Assembly: GCA_946902875.1 (NCBI GenBank) | Contig: OX336339.1 | Span: 22,847,349 to 22,911,348, forward strand | Length of the DNA: 64,000 nucleotides | Origin: Nematopogon swammerdamellus | Taxonomy: Eukaryota > Arthropoda > Insecta > Lepidoptera > Adelidae | Direction: 5' to 3' | Shown: in pieces, positions 1 through 9,611 of the stretch | How the letters are laid out: every line of letters begins with the position of its first letter | Numbering within the stretch: the first letter of the stretch is position 1 | Notes under the pieces: generated by a model | Database searches by the model: none | Seen by the model: the letters and a program-made list of their open reading frames with translations, nothing else | What the model was told of the DNA's origin: nothing | Position numbers and translations under genes: made by a program

Positions 1-1040
1 TCGCGTCGCGAGCGATTCGTTTTGCACGAGTCCGTCTTACAAACTCTTTGCCGTCTACCTCAAAGCGAACCGTCTACCTCGAAGCGAGTCAGCGCGCTGT
101 CATGTGATGTCACATACCCGTTAGCGTGCGAATATTTAAAATGGGATATGGTTAGGTTTTGTGCTTTCTGTTACGTGATACTGTGAATTAAGTGGTGCCG
201 ATATTTGCCTAAGCGTTGGTTAAAGGTAAGGCTTTACAATCAGGTTATCCCGGGTTAATTCCTACGTTTCAAATGCTTTTATTTTTATATATTTTTTTGA
301 AGTATTTTTGGGACATTACTACTGTTTTCTTTTTGAAAGCTGCAGTAGTGTTGTGGTCTATGGGTGTATTCATAAAGGTACTAAAAATAAGTTAAAAAAC
401 TTGCTTGGATTTTTTTTCTTGTTTTTTGCAACTCATTGAGTGTCTTGAGAATATTCATACTAGGTAGGTAGGTACGTACATAATAAAACGCAGGCGTTTA
501 AAAAATTCGTAAGTCCCGATCTTAAAATAACATGACGGGAATGTGTTGGGAAATTTGGTAGGTATTTAAGTAGGTAGGTACTTAGCGCACTACCGGTCAC
601 TGAAGTCACCAGCCGCCACTGCACATGCATCAAGTTTTATACGATCTCTGTGAAAAATACCTCGTAAACAAACACTATTTCGTAAAAGATGCCAGTGAAT
701 TTGCGACTCATGCGCTGTCCGTGACCCCCGCCCCGCCGCAGCCCCGGCCCCGCCCCCGTCCATCCCCGCCCCCGTCCCGCCGCCACAGAAGGCATGCACA
801 AGCAAACACACAATGCGATAGGAAGCAGTAAAATGTTTGCTAATGGGGTGTAAGGTAATTCAATCCAGTTGGCGAGGGATTGCGGTGCGCGCGAGTGCGT
901 CGCCTTTTCGAGCGTCCACTTTTTCAGGTTTCATTCGAAGTTCTTTGGTGGTAGTTTCATACGCTTGTCTTCCGGTACGTTTTATCACAACTTAATATTA
1001 TTATGCTTTATGAGTTACTCGTAATGTTTATAAATAATAA
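1..1040. other. Unassigned AT-rich DNA with one C-rich patch
   Basis: I recognise no gene here. Short TAGG-type runs occur near 461-476 and 557-582. A C/G-rich patch at about 716-785 gives proline/arginine-rich open frames on both strands, which I read as low-complexity artefacts. Confidence 0.5.
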
Positions 1041-1309
1041 AAAAAAACCGGCCAAGTGCGAGTCGAACTCGCGCACTGATAGTTCCGTATCGCCATGTCA
1101 TGGTTAGCGCTATCTATGGGATTTTTTACTTTTTATTATTTGTTCATATAGCGGTCATAATAACACATATTCTGTGAAAATTTCAACGGGCTACCTATTA
1201 CGGTTCCAAGACACAGCCCTCGGACAGACGGACGGACGGACAGACAGACAGACGGCGGAGGCTTAGTAATAGGCTCGCTCCCGTACGGGGTACGGAGACC
1301 TAAAAAAAA
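1041..1309 (+). repeat. Rep-C element, near full length
   Basis: It starts with the family head 'aaccggccaagtgcgagtc'. It then has the conserved internal 'taacacatattctgtgaaaa', a GACG/GACA microsatellite at about 1223-1253, and the family end 'ggcttagtaataggct' followed by an A-rich tail. More than a dozen full or partial copies occur in this window. It has no coding capacity, so it is a non-autonomous interspersed repeat of unknown mobilising partner. Confidence 0.8.
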
Positions 1310-1409
1310 CGGCATAATTTTTTTTTGCCCGCTTCTTACTTACTTACCAAAATAAACTAAATCCCACTAACATTTCACTATATTATATATTATATTATAT
1401 TATCGACCC

Positions 1410-1541
1410 TCAAACATCAAAAGGTTCTGTGGAAGAAATATGTTTAAGGAATAAGCCCACCTTTGGGCCTTATGAAAATAGTATATTATGCTAGTTTCTG
1501 TAAATTGCTGGAGTAATAAAGTATTTTCTATCTATCTAAAT
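1410..1541 (+). repeat. Rep-G segment (probable retrotransposon 3' end)
   Basis: It contains 'aaaggttctgtggaagaaat', then an AATAAAG-type end with 'tctatctatct'. Related segments with the same 'aaggttgactggaagaaat' theme are at 11203-11337 (+) and, reversed, near 21695, 27890 and 50830. The orientation and AATAAA-rich end suggest a LINE 3' terminus; this is inference. Confidence 0.55.
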
Positions 1542-1848
1542 CAACGACGAGTAATGCTGAATACGTATTTCTGTCAATGTAATATCATGAATACACTATA
1601 TTATTATTTCCAGCTAAATAGTCCAACTTACACTAAACTTTCATCCTATTCGAACTACTTCCCGATTCCGGTGCTTACATGCAAATATCACCGTCAAAAT
1701 TTGTCACTTAACTAATCCGCTCCCAACGGTAATGCTCTCAAAGTGGTAATAAATAATAAATTAACTTAAGGCGACCGCAAGCCCTCCCGGCGGCTGCGGG
1801 CTGGCAGGGTGTCCTAATCCGCGACTCACGGACAGGCATTACTCAGTC

Positions 1849-2200
1849 GCGTCACGATAATTTACACACCTGCACCCTAAGCCGGCGGGCGAGTGTCTCG
1901 CCCGGCCGGTCGCCGCGACCGCACGATGTCCGGAGTGCCAACAAACTTACATACTGCGGTTGCGCTGGATGCTTTAAGGCCCAGCAATTCTTCAGACAGA
2001 CAGACAGACGGTCAGATCGTAGACTGATCATACATTAAATTCGAATGTAGGTAAGCTGCGCGAGGAGGTCAGAACAATCGCTCAGAATGAAAGGACGTAA
2101 GATACAGATCAATAAATATTTATTTCAACGCGTAACATTTTTCATTGGATAGTGTATTTTTAAATATTATGAAAAATTATACGACTCTAACATGCTTAAC
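1849..2200 (+). repeat. Direct duplication copy 1 (partner 3192-3550)
   Basis: Very similar to 3192-3550 in the same orientation, from 'gcgtcac(g/a)ataatttac' to 'catgcttaac'. It includes a GC-rich block (about 1870-1925). This copy has an ACAG run at 1994-2009 where copy 2 reads differently. A SINE-A scrap and a mariner lie between the copies. Confidence 0.85.
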
Positions 2201-2201
2201 G

Positions 2202-2250
2202 TTTTTTTTTTATGGAAACTGACTCGGTTGGCTACATCACCTGCGTCATG
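2202..2250 (-). repeat. SINE-A tail fragment
   Basis: A poly(T) run followed by 'atggaaactgactcggttgg' matches the 3' end of SINE-A read on the minus strand (compare 56852 onward). Only about 50 bp remain before the mariner begins. Confidence 0.75.
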
Positions 2251-2252
2251 TA

Positions 2253-3182
2253 CATAGGCTGTTCCGAAAATTGTTAGTGAAATGAAAAATAGTTAGAATA
2301 TGAATAAAATTTATTTACAGCTTTTCAAAATATTTCCCTCCAATCCCTATGCACTTATGCATTCGGGTGAACCAGGTTTCAAAACGTTTAAAAAACGTAT
2401 CTTGCGGGAGGTCGAAAAATAACCGCCGAAATTCTTCGACGGCCTCGTCTGCAGTGTTGATTTTTCGCCCGCGAAGCATTTTTTTTACCGTGGTAAATAA
2501 AAAAAAACCGCTTGGAGCTAAATCTGGGCTGTACGGGGGATGGGATAACCTTTTTACCCTCGAAGTTGTCAAATAGTCCATGTTTCTACAGGTCTGTGAG
2601 CGGGCGCGTTATCTTGGTGAAAAAGAATGCCACGGACGCCGCTCCTTGGGCGCTCGCTATTCAACTCCCCGAAAGCTTGAGGCAGACAAACTTCGCAATA
2701 CCAATCTTCAGTTCAGCCTGAATCTCCCAAAGTGTAATGTGTCTATTCTCCCGCAATAGCCACTCTACCCTGATGACGTTTTCATGAGTGACTGCAGTTG
2801 ATGGTCGGCCGGGTCTGGCGTCATCGTTTAGGTTCTCTCGACCACGTTTAAATTCACGAAACCAATAAGTAACTGTTGCTAACGCAGGAGCAGACTCCCC
2901 AAAAGCAGCTTGCAAATTTTCGTGAGATTCCTTGAAGGTTAACCCTAGTTTATAAGCATAGAAAATCATAACACGAAAAGCTTCTCGCGAGACGTCCATT
3001 GTTGCAAATAAAATATGAGTGACGGATAACCGTTAAAAATATTTAAAAAAAGAACTACACATAGGTGGCCAATAGTTTTCATCAAGGAGATTTGTATTTA
3101 AATTAGCCGTCAAATCAAAATAGTTTCAGGAAAAAAAAAATTGTATTTATTCTGTGGCTAACAATTTTCGGACCAGCCCACG
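2253..3182 (-). mobile_element. Mariner transposon, internally deleted
   Basis: Inverted termini share 'ggctg(t/g)tccgaaaattgt' and the outer bases fit C(A/G)T(A/G)GGCTG. The element is flanked by TA on both sides (2251-2252 and 3183-3184), as expected for Tc1/mariner. Its 930 bp is shorter than the usual ~1.3 kb because the middle of the transposase is missing. It lies between two copies of a direct duplication and next to a SINE-A tail. Confidence 0.88.
2315..2999 (-). pseudogene. Mariner transposase pseudogene
   Basis: The N-terminal part (2999 down to about 2661) has the helix-turn-helix region with 'YWFREFKRGR' and the linker 'GRPST' (residues 64-68), typical of mariner DNA-binding domains. 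The C-terminal part (2581 down to 2315) has 'HPPYSPDLAPSGF', which holds the third catalytic aspartate. A 'HQDNAPAH' motif with the second aspartate is visible just upstream in another frame, so a frameshift separates them. The region with the first catalytic aspartate is absent: roughly 130-150 residues are deleted against a normal ~345-residue protein. It cannot encode an active transposase. Confidence 0.88.
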
Positions 3183-3191
3183 TACATGGCT

Positions 3192-3550
3192 GCGTCACAA
3201 TAATTTACACACCTGCACCCTAAGCCGGCGGGCGAGTGTCTCGCCCGGCCGGTCGCCGCGACCGCACGATGTCCGGAGTGCCAACAAACTTACATACTGC
3301 GGTTGCGCTGGATGCTTTAAGGCCCAGAAATCCTTCATGCAACTACGGTCAGATCGTAGACTGATCATACATTAAATTCGAACGTAATGTAAGCTGCGCG
3401 AGGAGGTCAGAACAATAGCTCAGAATGAAAGGACGTAAGATACAGATCAATAAATATTTATTTCAACGCGTAACATTTAATTACACTTTTTTTATGGAAT
3501 AAGTATTTTAAAATATTATGTACAATTACAAGACTCTTAACATGCTTAAC
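3192..3550 (+). repeat. Direct duplication copy 2 (partner 1849-2200)
   Basis: This is the second copy of the ~355 bp segment and lacks the ACAG run of copy 1. The pair differs at scattered positions, so the duplication is not brand new. Confidence 0.85.
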
Positions 3551-3911
3551 TATAGTTATAAAAAGGGGATAGTAGCAAGAGTCATTATTGCTTCCTAACT
3601 CCACATCTTCAAATAAGGTATATGGAGACAATGTACAGCCTTGTAGGGCTCTCCGGCTGCGGGGCGGCCGGGGGCGGGGGCGGTGGAGCGGGGGCGGGAG
3701 GCAGATCAAAGGTAGTCATTAATAATCAAGTGTCACAATGTTCGCTGGCCTGTTTACAATGGATGTCGTTAACTACCATATATCAAACGATGCCCCTTAA
3801 GGCTCAAGTTGAGCCTTTTGACAATTTTATAGAGCAAGTTGACAATTTTATAGAGTCATTTTGATTAGTTTTGGAAATAATTAATGTGACTTAATTATTA
3901 GGTAATTATCA
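3551..3911. other. Unassigned DNA with a G-rich patch
   Basis: A G/C-rich stretch at about 3655-3702 gives glycine/alanine-rich frames on one strand and proline/arginine on the other. A short direct repeat ('gacaattttatagag') occurs at about 3820-3855. No gene is recognised. Confidence 0.4.
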
Positions 3912-3914
3912 TTA

Positions 3915-4022
3915 GCCTAGATCGGTCGACTGCTGAACATAGGCCTCTCTCAAGGCGTGCCACCACACGCGGTCTTCCGCTCTTTTCTTACATCCGTTCT
4001 CGGCTACCTTTTTTAGGTCGTC
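3915..4022 (-). pseudogene. LINE reverse-transcriptase C-terminal scrap
   Basis: On the minus strand a ~34-codon frame ending in a stop contains 'DLKKVAENG' and 'WHALREAYVQQSTDLG'. This matches the common C-terminus of insect endonuclease/reverse-transcriptase LINE proteins ('...EAYVQQW...G' then stop). The rest of the element is gone. Confidence 0.75.
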
Positions 4023-4077
4023 TGCCCACCCCCGGGGGGTGTCTCACGCTACCTTTGCTTGAAGGTACTAGGTAAAA

Positions 4078-4312
4078 TAAAAAAACCTGCGAAATGCGAG
4101 TCCGACTCACACGCCGAGGTTTATGCACCACAAAAAAAAACTAGGTTTACGCACCAAAAAAAACAAATGTTGAAAAAACACGTTTCTTCTATGGGGACCC
4201 CCTTTTATTTTGAATTTTTTTATTTTATATTTTATATCTATTTTTGTTATATCCCCCAAAATAACACATATTCTGTGAAAATTTCAATCGGCTAGCTATT
4301 ACGTTTATTACA
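4078..4312 (+). repeat. Rep-C, 3' truncated and diverged
   Basis: It has a diverged head ('tgcgagtccgactcacacgc') and the conserved internal 'taacacatattctgtgaaaa'. It stops before the GACA microsatellite. Confidence 0.65.
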
Positions 4313-4364
4313 AAAAAGTTAAAAGGGTTTAAAGCTGGGATTTTGGTAATTTTCAAAAATATAG

Positions 4365-4490
4365 AAAAAAAATCGTATCTCGATACCACGTGACACCTGA
4401 CAAAAGATATCATGAGTCAAAACCTTGCAAATGACCCAACTTACATACAAAAAAAATTTATCGGTCGATGTGCCGAACAACCTGTATTAA
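4365..4490 (-). repeat. Rep-K segment
   Basis: Read on the minus strand this runs from 'tacaggttgttcggcacatc' to a stretch resembling 9615-9665 ('gggtcatttgcaacg', 'cacgtggtatc'). The terminal part recurs at 8205-8240. It may be the edge of an unidentified transposon. Confidence 0.45.
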
Positions 4491-4882
4491 TATGGTTCGA
4501 AATAATTACCTACCTCTCTGGATCAACAAACACTCATTATTACTATACCTTCTACTCCCAAAGGTGATACTATGGAATGATAATGGTTTAGAAGCGTATG
4601 CCAAGTGTTCCTCGTTCGCATTCAGTTGATCGATTTTCACCTTCTCGCAGTATTGACAGAAATTTCATCAAAGCGGAATAAAGTTGATGTAAGCCTCTGC
4701 CACTCACATCAAAGGCCTTAAGCAAACACAGCATTCACACATTTAAATCTTCGCGAACGCTTACCAAATACATGTCTCCTTTCCATGTAAAAAGTATGTG
4801 CAGTTGTGTATGCGTGAGCATATATTCAGATAGATTTATATATTTACATATTTCCCCATAAGAATACACAATATGGCAATTC

Positions 4883-5068
4883 TTTTTTTTTATGGAAACT
4901 GTCCCTATTGGCTACATCACCTACAACATCCGTGTTGTCAGCCCATAACACCGGGTGAACTTGGTGCCACGTCAGTGCTTCCCTTCGGTCGTGTCGGTTA
5001 CACTGAACTGGACGGAAAACACAAACTATTTTAAATAGTCGTTTCGACCGACCTTTCTTTTAGTACCA
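4883..5068 (-). repeat. SINE-A, 5' truncated
   Basis: A poly(T) tract, then the SINE-A tail on the minus strand ('ggctacatcacctacaacat', 'gtcagtgcttcccttcggtc'), ending within the tail near 'cgtttcgaccgac'. Core and head are missing, the usual 5' truncation of LINE-mobilised copies. Confidence 0.85.
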
Positions 5069-6119
5069 TCTTCATGCATTGTTTTTTATGTATACCTGTT
5101 GTTGTGACCTATTTATACATGTGCCTGATTAATAAACACTTTTTTGATTTGATTCTTTCAGTGCATGCAGTGCAGTCATCTAACAGAAACATTAAAGCTA
5201 GACTTTTTATCTAAATGACCTTGGGAATACCCTGGCGAAAGGCCTACTACGGTACGTCTTTATACATCCGTTATAAGATTATATTTATGTCATATGTACA
5301 GACAAATCTGCCATAACTTCACAAACGAAATCATGAATATCAATAGACGCAATGACCCCTGCGTAAAAAACACGAAATTCATTTTTTATTTTTTATTGCT
5401 TCCGAACTAGGTGGCTGTGCCCGAGGTCGAAGCCTCAGGCGAAGTCAATATCACCCCCGAGGAAGCCTAGGTCCGGCTTGGAAATGAACAGTCAAAGTAA
5501 AGAAATTACGGTCGTATCTACAACTGAAGACGCACGTTGAGGCCGGCAGGAAAGTACGTATAATATTTTCGGGCGAACTTTCCTTATCAGCTTTTCCCTG
5601 TTGCCCGTGGCTATTAAGCGAAAGCGTTGCCTATATAATTGCATTTCACAACAAATTATAAGTTAGAATGAGCGAGACGAAACAGCGGCTCGCCTTCAGC
5701 GAGTAGTTGGCCTGCGAGGCGGGGCGGGGCGGGGCGGTGCGGGGCGGGGCGGGGCGGGGCGGGGAGCGCGGGGTCTCGGTGACGACGCGCAGAGAGTTGG
5801 GGGTCGAGGGGTCACGAGTACCCCGAGCGGAAGGAGGTCGGCACGCGAGAAATGACAGAAGTGTAGACATCTCGTCTCGGAGACGTTTTTAATTGTGTCA
5901 CTGGAATGCCGCTGAGTCAGGTCGAGAAGGGTGAACGTTTACTCAAAAAAGCCGAACTCGGGATCGGCGAGTAGGCAGGGGCAGGGACGAGGGCGTTGTA
6001 AATGCATGCTTCTTTCATAAAAAAAACATGTTTGTGTATGAAATAAGTTTGAAAAAAAAAAACGGAAAATTATTTCATCGCTTACAAAAATGCTTTCTAG
6101 CCCGGGTAGTGCGGAGTGC
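5069..6119. other. Unassigned DNA between SINE-A and tandem array
   Basis: No gene is recognised. It contains a polyadenylation-like 'gattaataaacac' near 5130 and the GC-box tract listed separately. Confidence 0.4.
5709..5772 (+). repeat. GGGGC-repeat tract (GC boxes)
   Basis: Nearly pure tandem GGGGC units, interrupted once by 'ggtgc'. It could form G-quadruplexes or act as repeated Sp1-type GC boxes, but there is no downstream gene to support a promoter. The open frames across it are artefacts. Confidence 0.75.
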
Positions 6120-6970
6120 GCCCAGTAGCACTCCACCGACTGTTCGTAGAGGCCTATATAAAATACTGATTGCGGTCTACGAACTGGCTCGTAGCGGTCT
6201 ACGAAACTGCTTGTAACGATCTATAAGCGCCCACGTAGCACTCTACCGACTGCTCTTAGAGGACTATATAAATTTACTCATAGCGGTCTGCGAACTTGCT
6301 CATAGCAGTTTAAGAACTAGATCACAGCTATCTATATGAGCCCAGTAGCACTCCGCCGACTGTTCGTAGAGGCCTATATAAAATACTAATTGCGGTCTAC
6401 GAACTTGCTCGTAGCGGTCTACGAAACGGCTCGTAACGATCTACAGGCGCTCATGTAGCACTCTACCGACTACTCTTAGAGGACTATATAAATTTACTCA
6501 TAGCGGTCTGCGAACTTGCTCGTAGCAGTTTAAGAACTAGATCACAGCGATCTATATGAGCCCAGTAGCACTCCGCCGACTGTTCGTAGAGGCCTATATA
6601 AATTACACATTGAGGTCTACGAACTTGCTCGTAGCGGTCTACCAAACTGCTCGGAACGATCTATAAGCGCCCATCTAGCACTCTACCGACTGCCCTTCGG
6701 GGCCTATATAAATTACTCATTTAGGTCTACGAACTTGCTCGTAGCGGTCTTCGAAACTGCTCGTGATGATCTATAAGCGCCCACGTAGCACTCTATCGAC
6801 TACTCTTAGAGGCCTATATACTTACATTACTCATAGAGGTTTACGAAACTGCTCGTGATGATCTATAAGCGCCCACGTAGCACTCTACCGACTGCTCGTA
6901 GGGGCCTATATAAATTAGGTAAACATAGCGGTCTATGATCTTGTTCATAGCGGTCTACGAACCTGCTTAT
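6120..6970 (+). repeat. 110 bp tandem array in 220 bp higher-order units
   Basis: Monomers begin near 6120, 6229, 6340, 6449, 6560, 6669, 6779 and 6871. The first units alternate two monomer types, giving an exact 220 bp period (6120, 6340, 6560). A typical monomer has 'gtagcactctaccgactg', then 'aggcctatataaat', then two or three short 'gcggtctacgaac' sub-repeats. Most monomers keep a TATATAA. Later monomers are more diverged and one is shortened to 92 bp. An isolated relic is at 7502-7595. Confidence 0.92.
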
Positions 6971-6974
6971 TGTT

Positions 6975-7197
6975 TACTAGCTGTGCCCGCGGCTCCGCCC
7001 GCTCTCATATTTGATTTCTCTGCTAACCTCATAAGCCATTTAGCGTGATAGTAAGTAGCCTATAGTTGATGGGAAGAATCAAACTATCCGTAGATTTTTT
7101 TTTATTAAAATCGGTTCAGTAGTTCTCGAGTTATAAGCGGACAGACAGACATACATACATACAGAAAGCAGACGTTGGATTTTATTAAAGGTAAGGA
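6975..7197 (+). repeat. Rep-E element
   Basis: It starts 'tactagctgtgcccgcggct', continues through 'gcgtgatagtaagtagccta' and 'attaaaatcggttcagtagt', and has a short GACA/CATA microsatellite before 'ggattttattaaaggtaag'. Reverse copies are at 18400-18628 and 48731-48957. It is probably a retrotransposon 3' end or a SINE-like derivative. Confidence 0.75.
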
Positions 7198-7794
7198 TGT
7201 GTAATTTCATACGTAGGTAGGTAACCTACACTTGCATACGACGAAAATTCCGCCAGTTCTAATTCAATGCGAAGACGAACTGACAAACAAACTGCACAAG
7301 TGACAATGTTTTGTTAGTACCATATAAGTATTATAGTCACTTACAAATTATGAAACCAAACTACCGCTCACATCTGTCTATTTACATAACCTATATCTCG
7401 TTTACAATGCCATCGTCAATTCTCTTACTTAAATCATATCAAGTCAAATTAATATCAACAATCAATAATTAATACAAGTTTATTGCTCATCTATGAACGC
7501 ATTCATAACACTCTACCGACTGTTCATAGAGGCATCTCTAAAATTACTCATAGCGGTCTATGAAAGTGTTAGTAGCAGTCTTAGGAATAGAGGCATAACG
7601 TTACATACTATTATTAACATAGAGGATAACATTATTTTAATGTTATTTTGATTAATTTATTTTATTGTTCCATTACATGAACATACAATTTCCTAATTCA
7701 TAAACATATAGGTACATAATGTATGTTTATGATGTTTGTTTGTTTGTTTTTTTCCTTTATATAAGTATTTTGTTTGTTTTTTTGGTTTAAGTAT
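7198..7794. other. Unassigned AT-rich DNA with one array relic
   Basis: A single diverged monomer of the 110 bp array lies at 7502-7595 ('cactctaccgactgttcata', 'catagcggtctatgaa'), about 530 bp beyond the array. The rest is AT-rich, including a T-rich tract near 7735-7800. No gene is seen. Confidence 0.5.
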
Positions 7795-8060
7795 TTGTTT
7801 TTACCCGACTGCGCGACGCAAAGGAGGGTAATGTGTTTATCAGCCTATGTATGTATGTATGTATGTTTGTTCCTTTGTGGCACGCTAGAGACCAAACGCG
7901 TGGGCCGATTTTGATGATTCTTACGGCAATCGATTTGTCTTAATCTTGCGAGTGTCACTAAAGACATGACAGTAATCAAAATTCAATATGGCGACAACTA
8001 GGTGCCATATTGTGATAAAGAAAAAAATGAAAGTTGACTAACTATGTTAAGTGGGGTATC
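7795..8060 (+). repeat. Rep-F segment (LINE-end-like)
   Basis: It begins 'acccgactgcgcgacgcaaa' with a TATG microsatellite (about 7846-7866) and 'gggccgattttgatgattct'. This is a widespread insect repeat type often found at retrotransposon ends. The opening 'acccgactgcg' is also at both outer ends of the palindrome at 10645-11080. Confidence 0.5.
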
Positions 8061-8240
8061 GTTGAATAGGTATTTGAAAATCATCTTTAGGTTTCTCTTA
8101 GCATTTTTCATTTCGAATGACCATTTAGGATCTATAACGATTTAAAGTTTGTTAGCAACCATTCTCACTTAACTTATAATAGAGCTGTGATAAAAGTTCT
8201 TATTATACAGGGTGTTCGGCACATCGACCGACACATTTTT

Positions 8241-8450
8241 AGGGTCCCGTCGCAAAATGCGAAAGAAGGGACCCTTAGGGATCGCTCTGGTGTCTGTCTG
8301 TCTGTATGTCTGTCTGTCGGTCACACGCAGATATCTCCGGACCTACTGAACCGATTTAGATGAAAATGACGCCAAATTATGTGTAATTTTTGCCGCTAGA
8401 TATATTACAGATAATTTTATCCTGTGGAAAGTACAGGGTACCCTAAAATG
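8241..8450 (+). repeat. GTCT-microsatellite repeat segment
   Basis: It begins 'tagggtcccgtcgcaaaatg', then a TGTC microsatellite at about 8289-8322 and 'ctgaaccgatttagatgaaa'. The layout parallels Rep-E and Rep-F (microsatellite next to 'ccgattt'). It is preceded at 8205-8240 by the Rep-K terminus. Confidence 0.45.
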
Positions 8451-8784
8451 TAAACCAAAAAAAATTTTTGTTTTTTTAAATAGGTAAATCAAATGTCATG
8501 TCATTCTATAGGTATTGGTAAGGTAAATTTCAAAAATATATAACTTTGCTATAATCAATAAGTTTACTTTAACAAATATTTCGTTTAAAAGTTGACAAAA
8601 ACTGCACTTTTGTCGCCGAACTTTGACCTATTAAGGGTTGTTTGAAAATTCTGAAAAAAATAAACCGTATAGGTACTCTTATGTAGTTGTGCACAAAACT
8701 ATTCATTTTTCTCAAAATGTCATATATTTGGAGATAAAGTTAAATGACTGAACAGCCAAAATTTTAATTTTTTGCGTGACTTTT

Positions 8785-8968
8785 TGGTCACAGCTCAAGC
8801 CACCGATAACGTAACGTTGTGATTGATAGCTTAAAATCATCCTGAAAAGTAACGAAATGTAGCAAAGAAAACCGCATGTAAATCGATAAAGTTGTTCTCG
8901 AGTTATAGGAATATTTCATACATATTACGTACGAGTACGTTACAATGTGGGTCGCCCGTAGAAATTTC
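8785..8968 (+). repeat. Rep-J segment copy 1
   Basis: Shared with 32063-32243 (+) and 51995-52130 (-). Common landmarks are 'agctcaagccaccgataacg', 'atgtaaatcgataaa', 'ctcgagtta' and 'gtcgcccgtagaaa'. The copies are clearly diverged. No coding is seen. Confidence 0.65.
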
Positions 8969-8979
8969 GTTTTATTTAT

Positions 8980-9116
8980 TGTCAGCCTCGGTAGCTCAAT
9001 GGTTTTTTTTATGTAATCCGGTATGAGTGGCTGAGTCGGAGGTGCCAAAGCACATGCTCCGACCAACCAATATCACCTCCGAGAAGATAGGTGTCATACC
9101 GGAGACTCCCTGGATT
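8980..9116 (-). repeat. SINE-A head stub joined to SINE-B tail
   Basis: 8981-9002 is the first ~22 bp of the SINE-A head (+). It is joined directly to the poly(T) and tail of a SINE-B on the minus strand (9003-9116: 'atgtaatccggtatgagtgg', 'cataccggagactccctgga'). This looks like a SINE-B inserted into, or joined to, a SINE-A. Confidence 0.7.
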
Positions 9117-9156
9117 GCGGTTAAACAGCTCCTTCGAGTACTCCCCCAGGAATTGG

Positions 9157-9428
9157 TTTATAGTCTTTCTGAACGCAGCTCGGCCTTCGGCCTCGCCCTC
9201 AGTTACTTACTTTCCTCGAGAAGGTTTATCGTCTTCCTGAACGCAGCTCGGCCTTCGGCCTCGCCCTTTGTTACTTACTTTCTTCGAGAAGGTTTATAGT
9301 CTTCCTGAACGCAGCTCGGCCTTCGGCCTCGCCCTCAGTTACTTACTTTCTTCGAGAACGTTTATCGTCTTCCTGAACGCAGCTCGACCTTCGGCCTCGC
9401 CATTTGGTACTTACTTTCTTCGAGAAGG
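9157..9428 (+). repeat. 68 bp tandem repeat, four copies
   Basis: Units start at 9157, 9225, 9293 and 9361, each exactly 68 bp, around 'cgcagctcggccttcggcct'. Alternate units share variants (tagtc/tcgtc and ccctcag/ccctttg), suggesting a dimer was duplicated. The overlapping reading frames are artefacts because 68 is not a multiple of three. Confidence 0.93.
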
Positions 9429-9440
9429 TCCCTTCCAGCT

Positions 9441-9557
9441 AAATATGTACATAAAGGGATGAAACTACAGTTTCAAGTGGAATCCGAACCACAGCCAGCC
9501 GTACCATGGTCGTATGGCTACCCATCCAAAGTCTGACCGCAACCTGGTAGAAAATAT
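9441..9557 (-). repeat. SINE-A head, diverged
   Basis: On the minus strand it has 'ggaatccgaaccacagccag' (reversed B-box region) and 'cccatccaaagtctgaccgc' (reversed 5S-like segment). The 68 bp array sits between this head and the SINE scraps at 8980-9116. Confidence 0.7.
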
Positions 9558-9611
9558 AATTAGATGAAAGAGAAGCAGTGCGGTTACGGGGCCATCGGTT
9601 TTTTTAGGTAA

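Noticed and set aside
625..831. Proline/arginine-rich small protein
   Set aside because: Low-complexity C-rich DNA open on both strands, with no domain or context.
5709..5772. Promoter made of Sp1 GC boxes
   Set aside because: The tract is a simple GGGGC repeat with no downstream gene. Similar short tracts occur elsewhere in the window without genes.
9027..9462. Two frames of about 90 and 64 codons
   Set aside because: They read through SINE-B tail and the 68 bp array, whose period is not a multiple of three.
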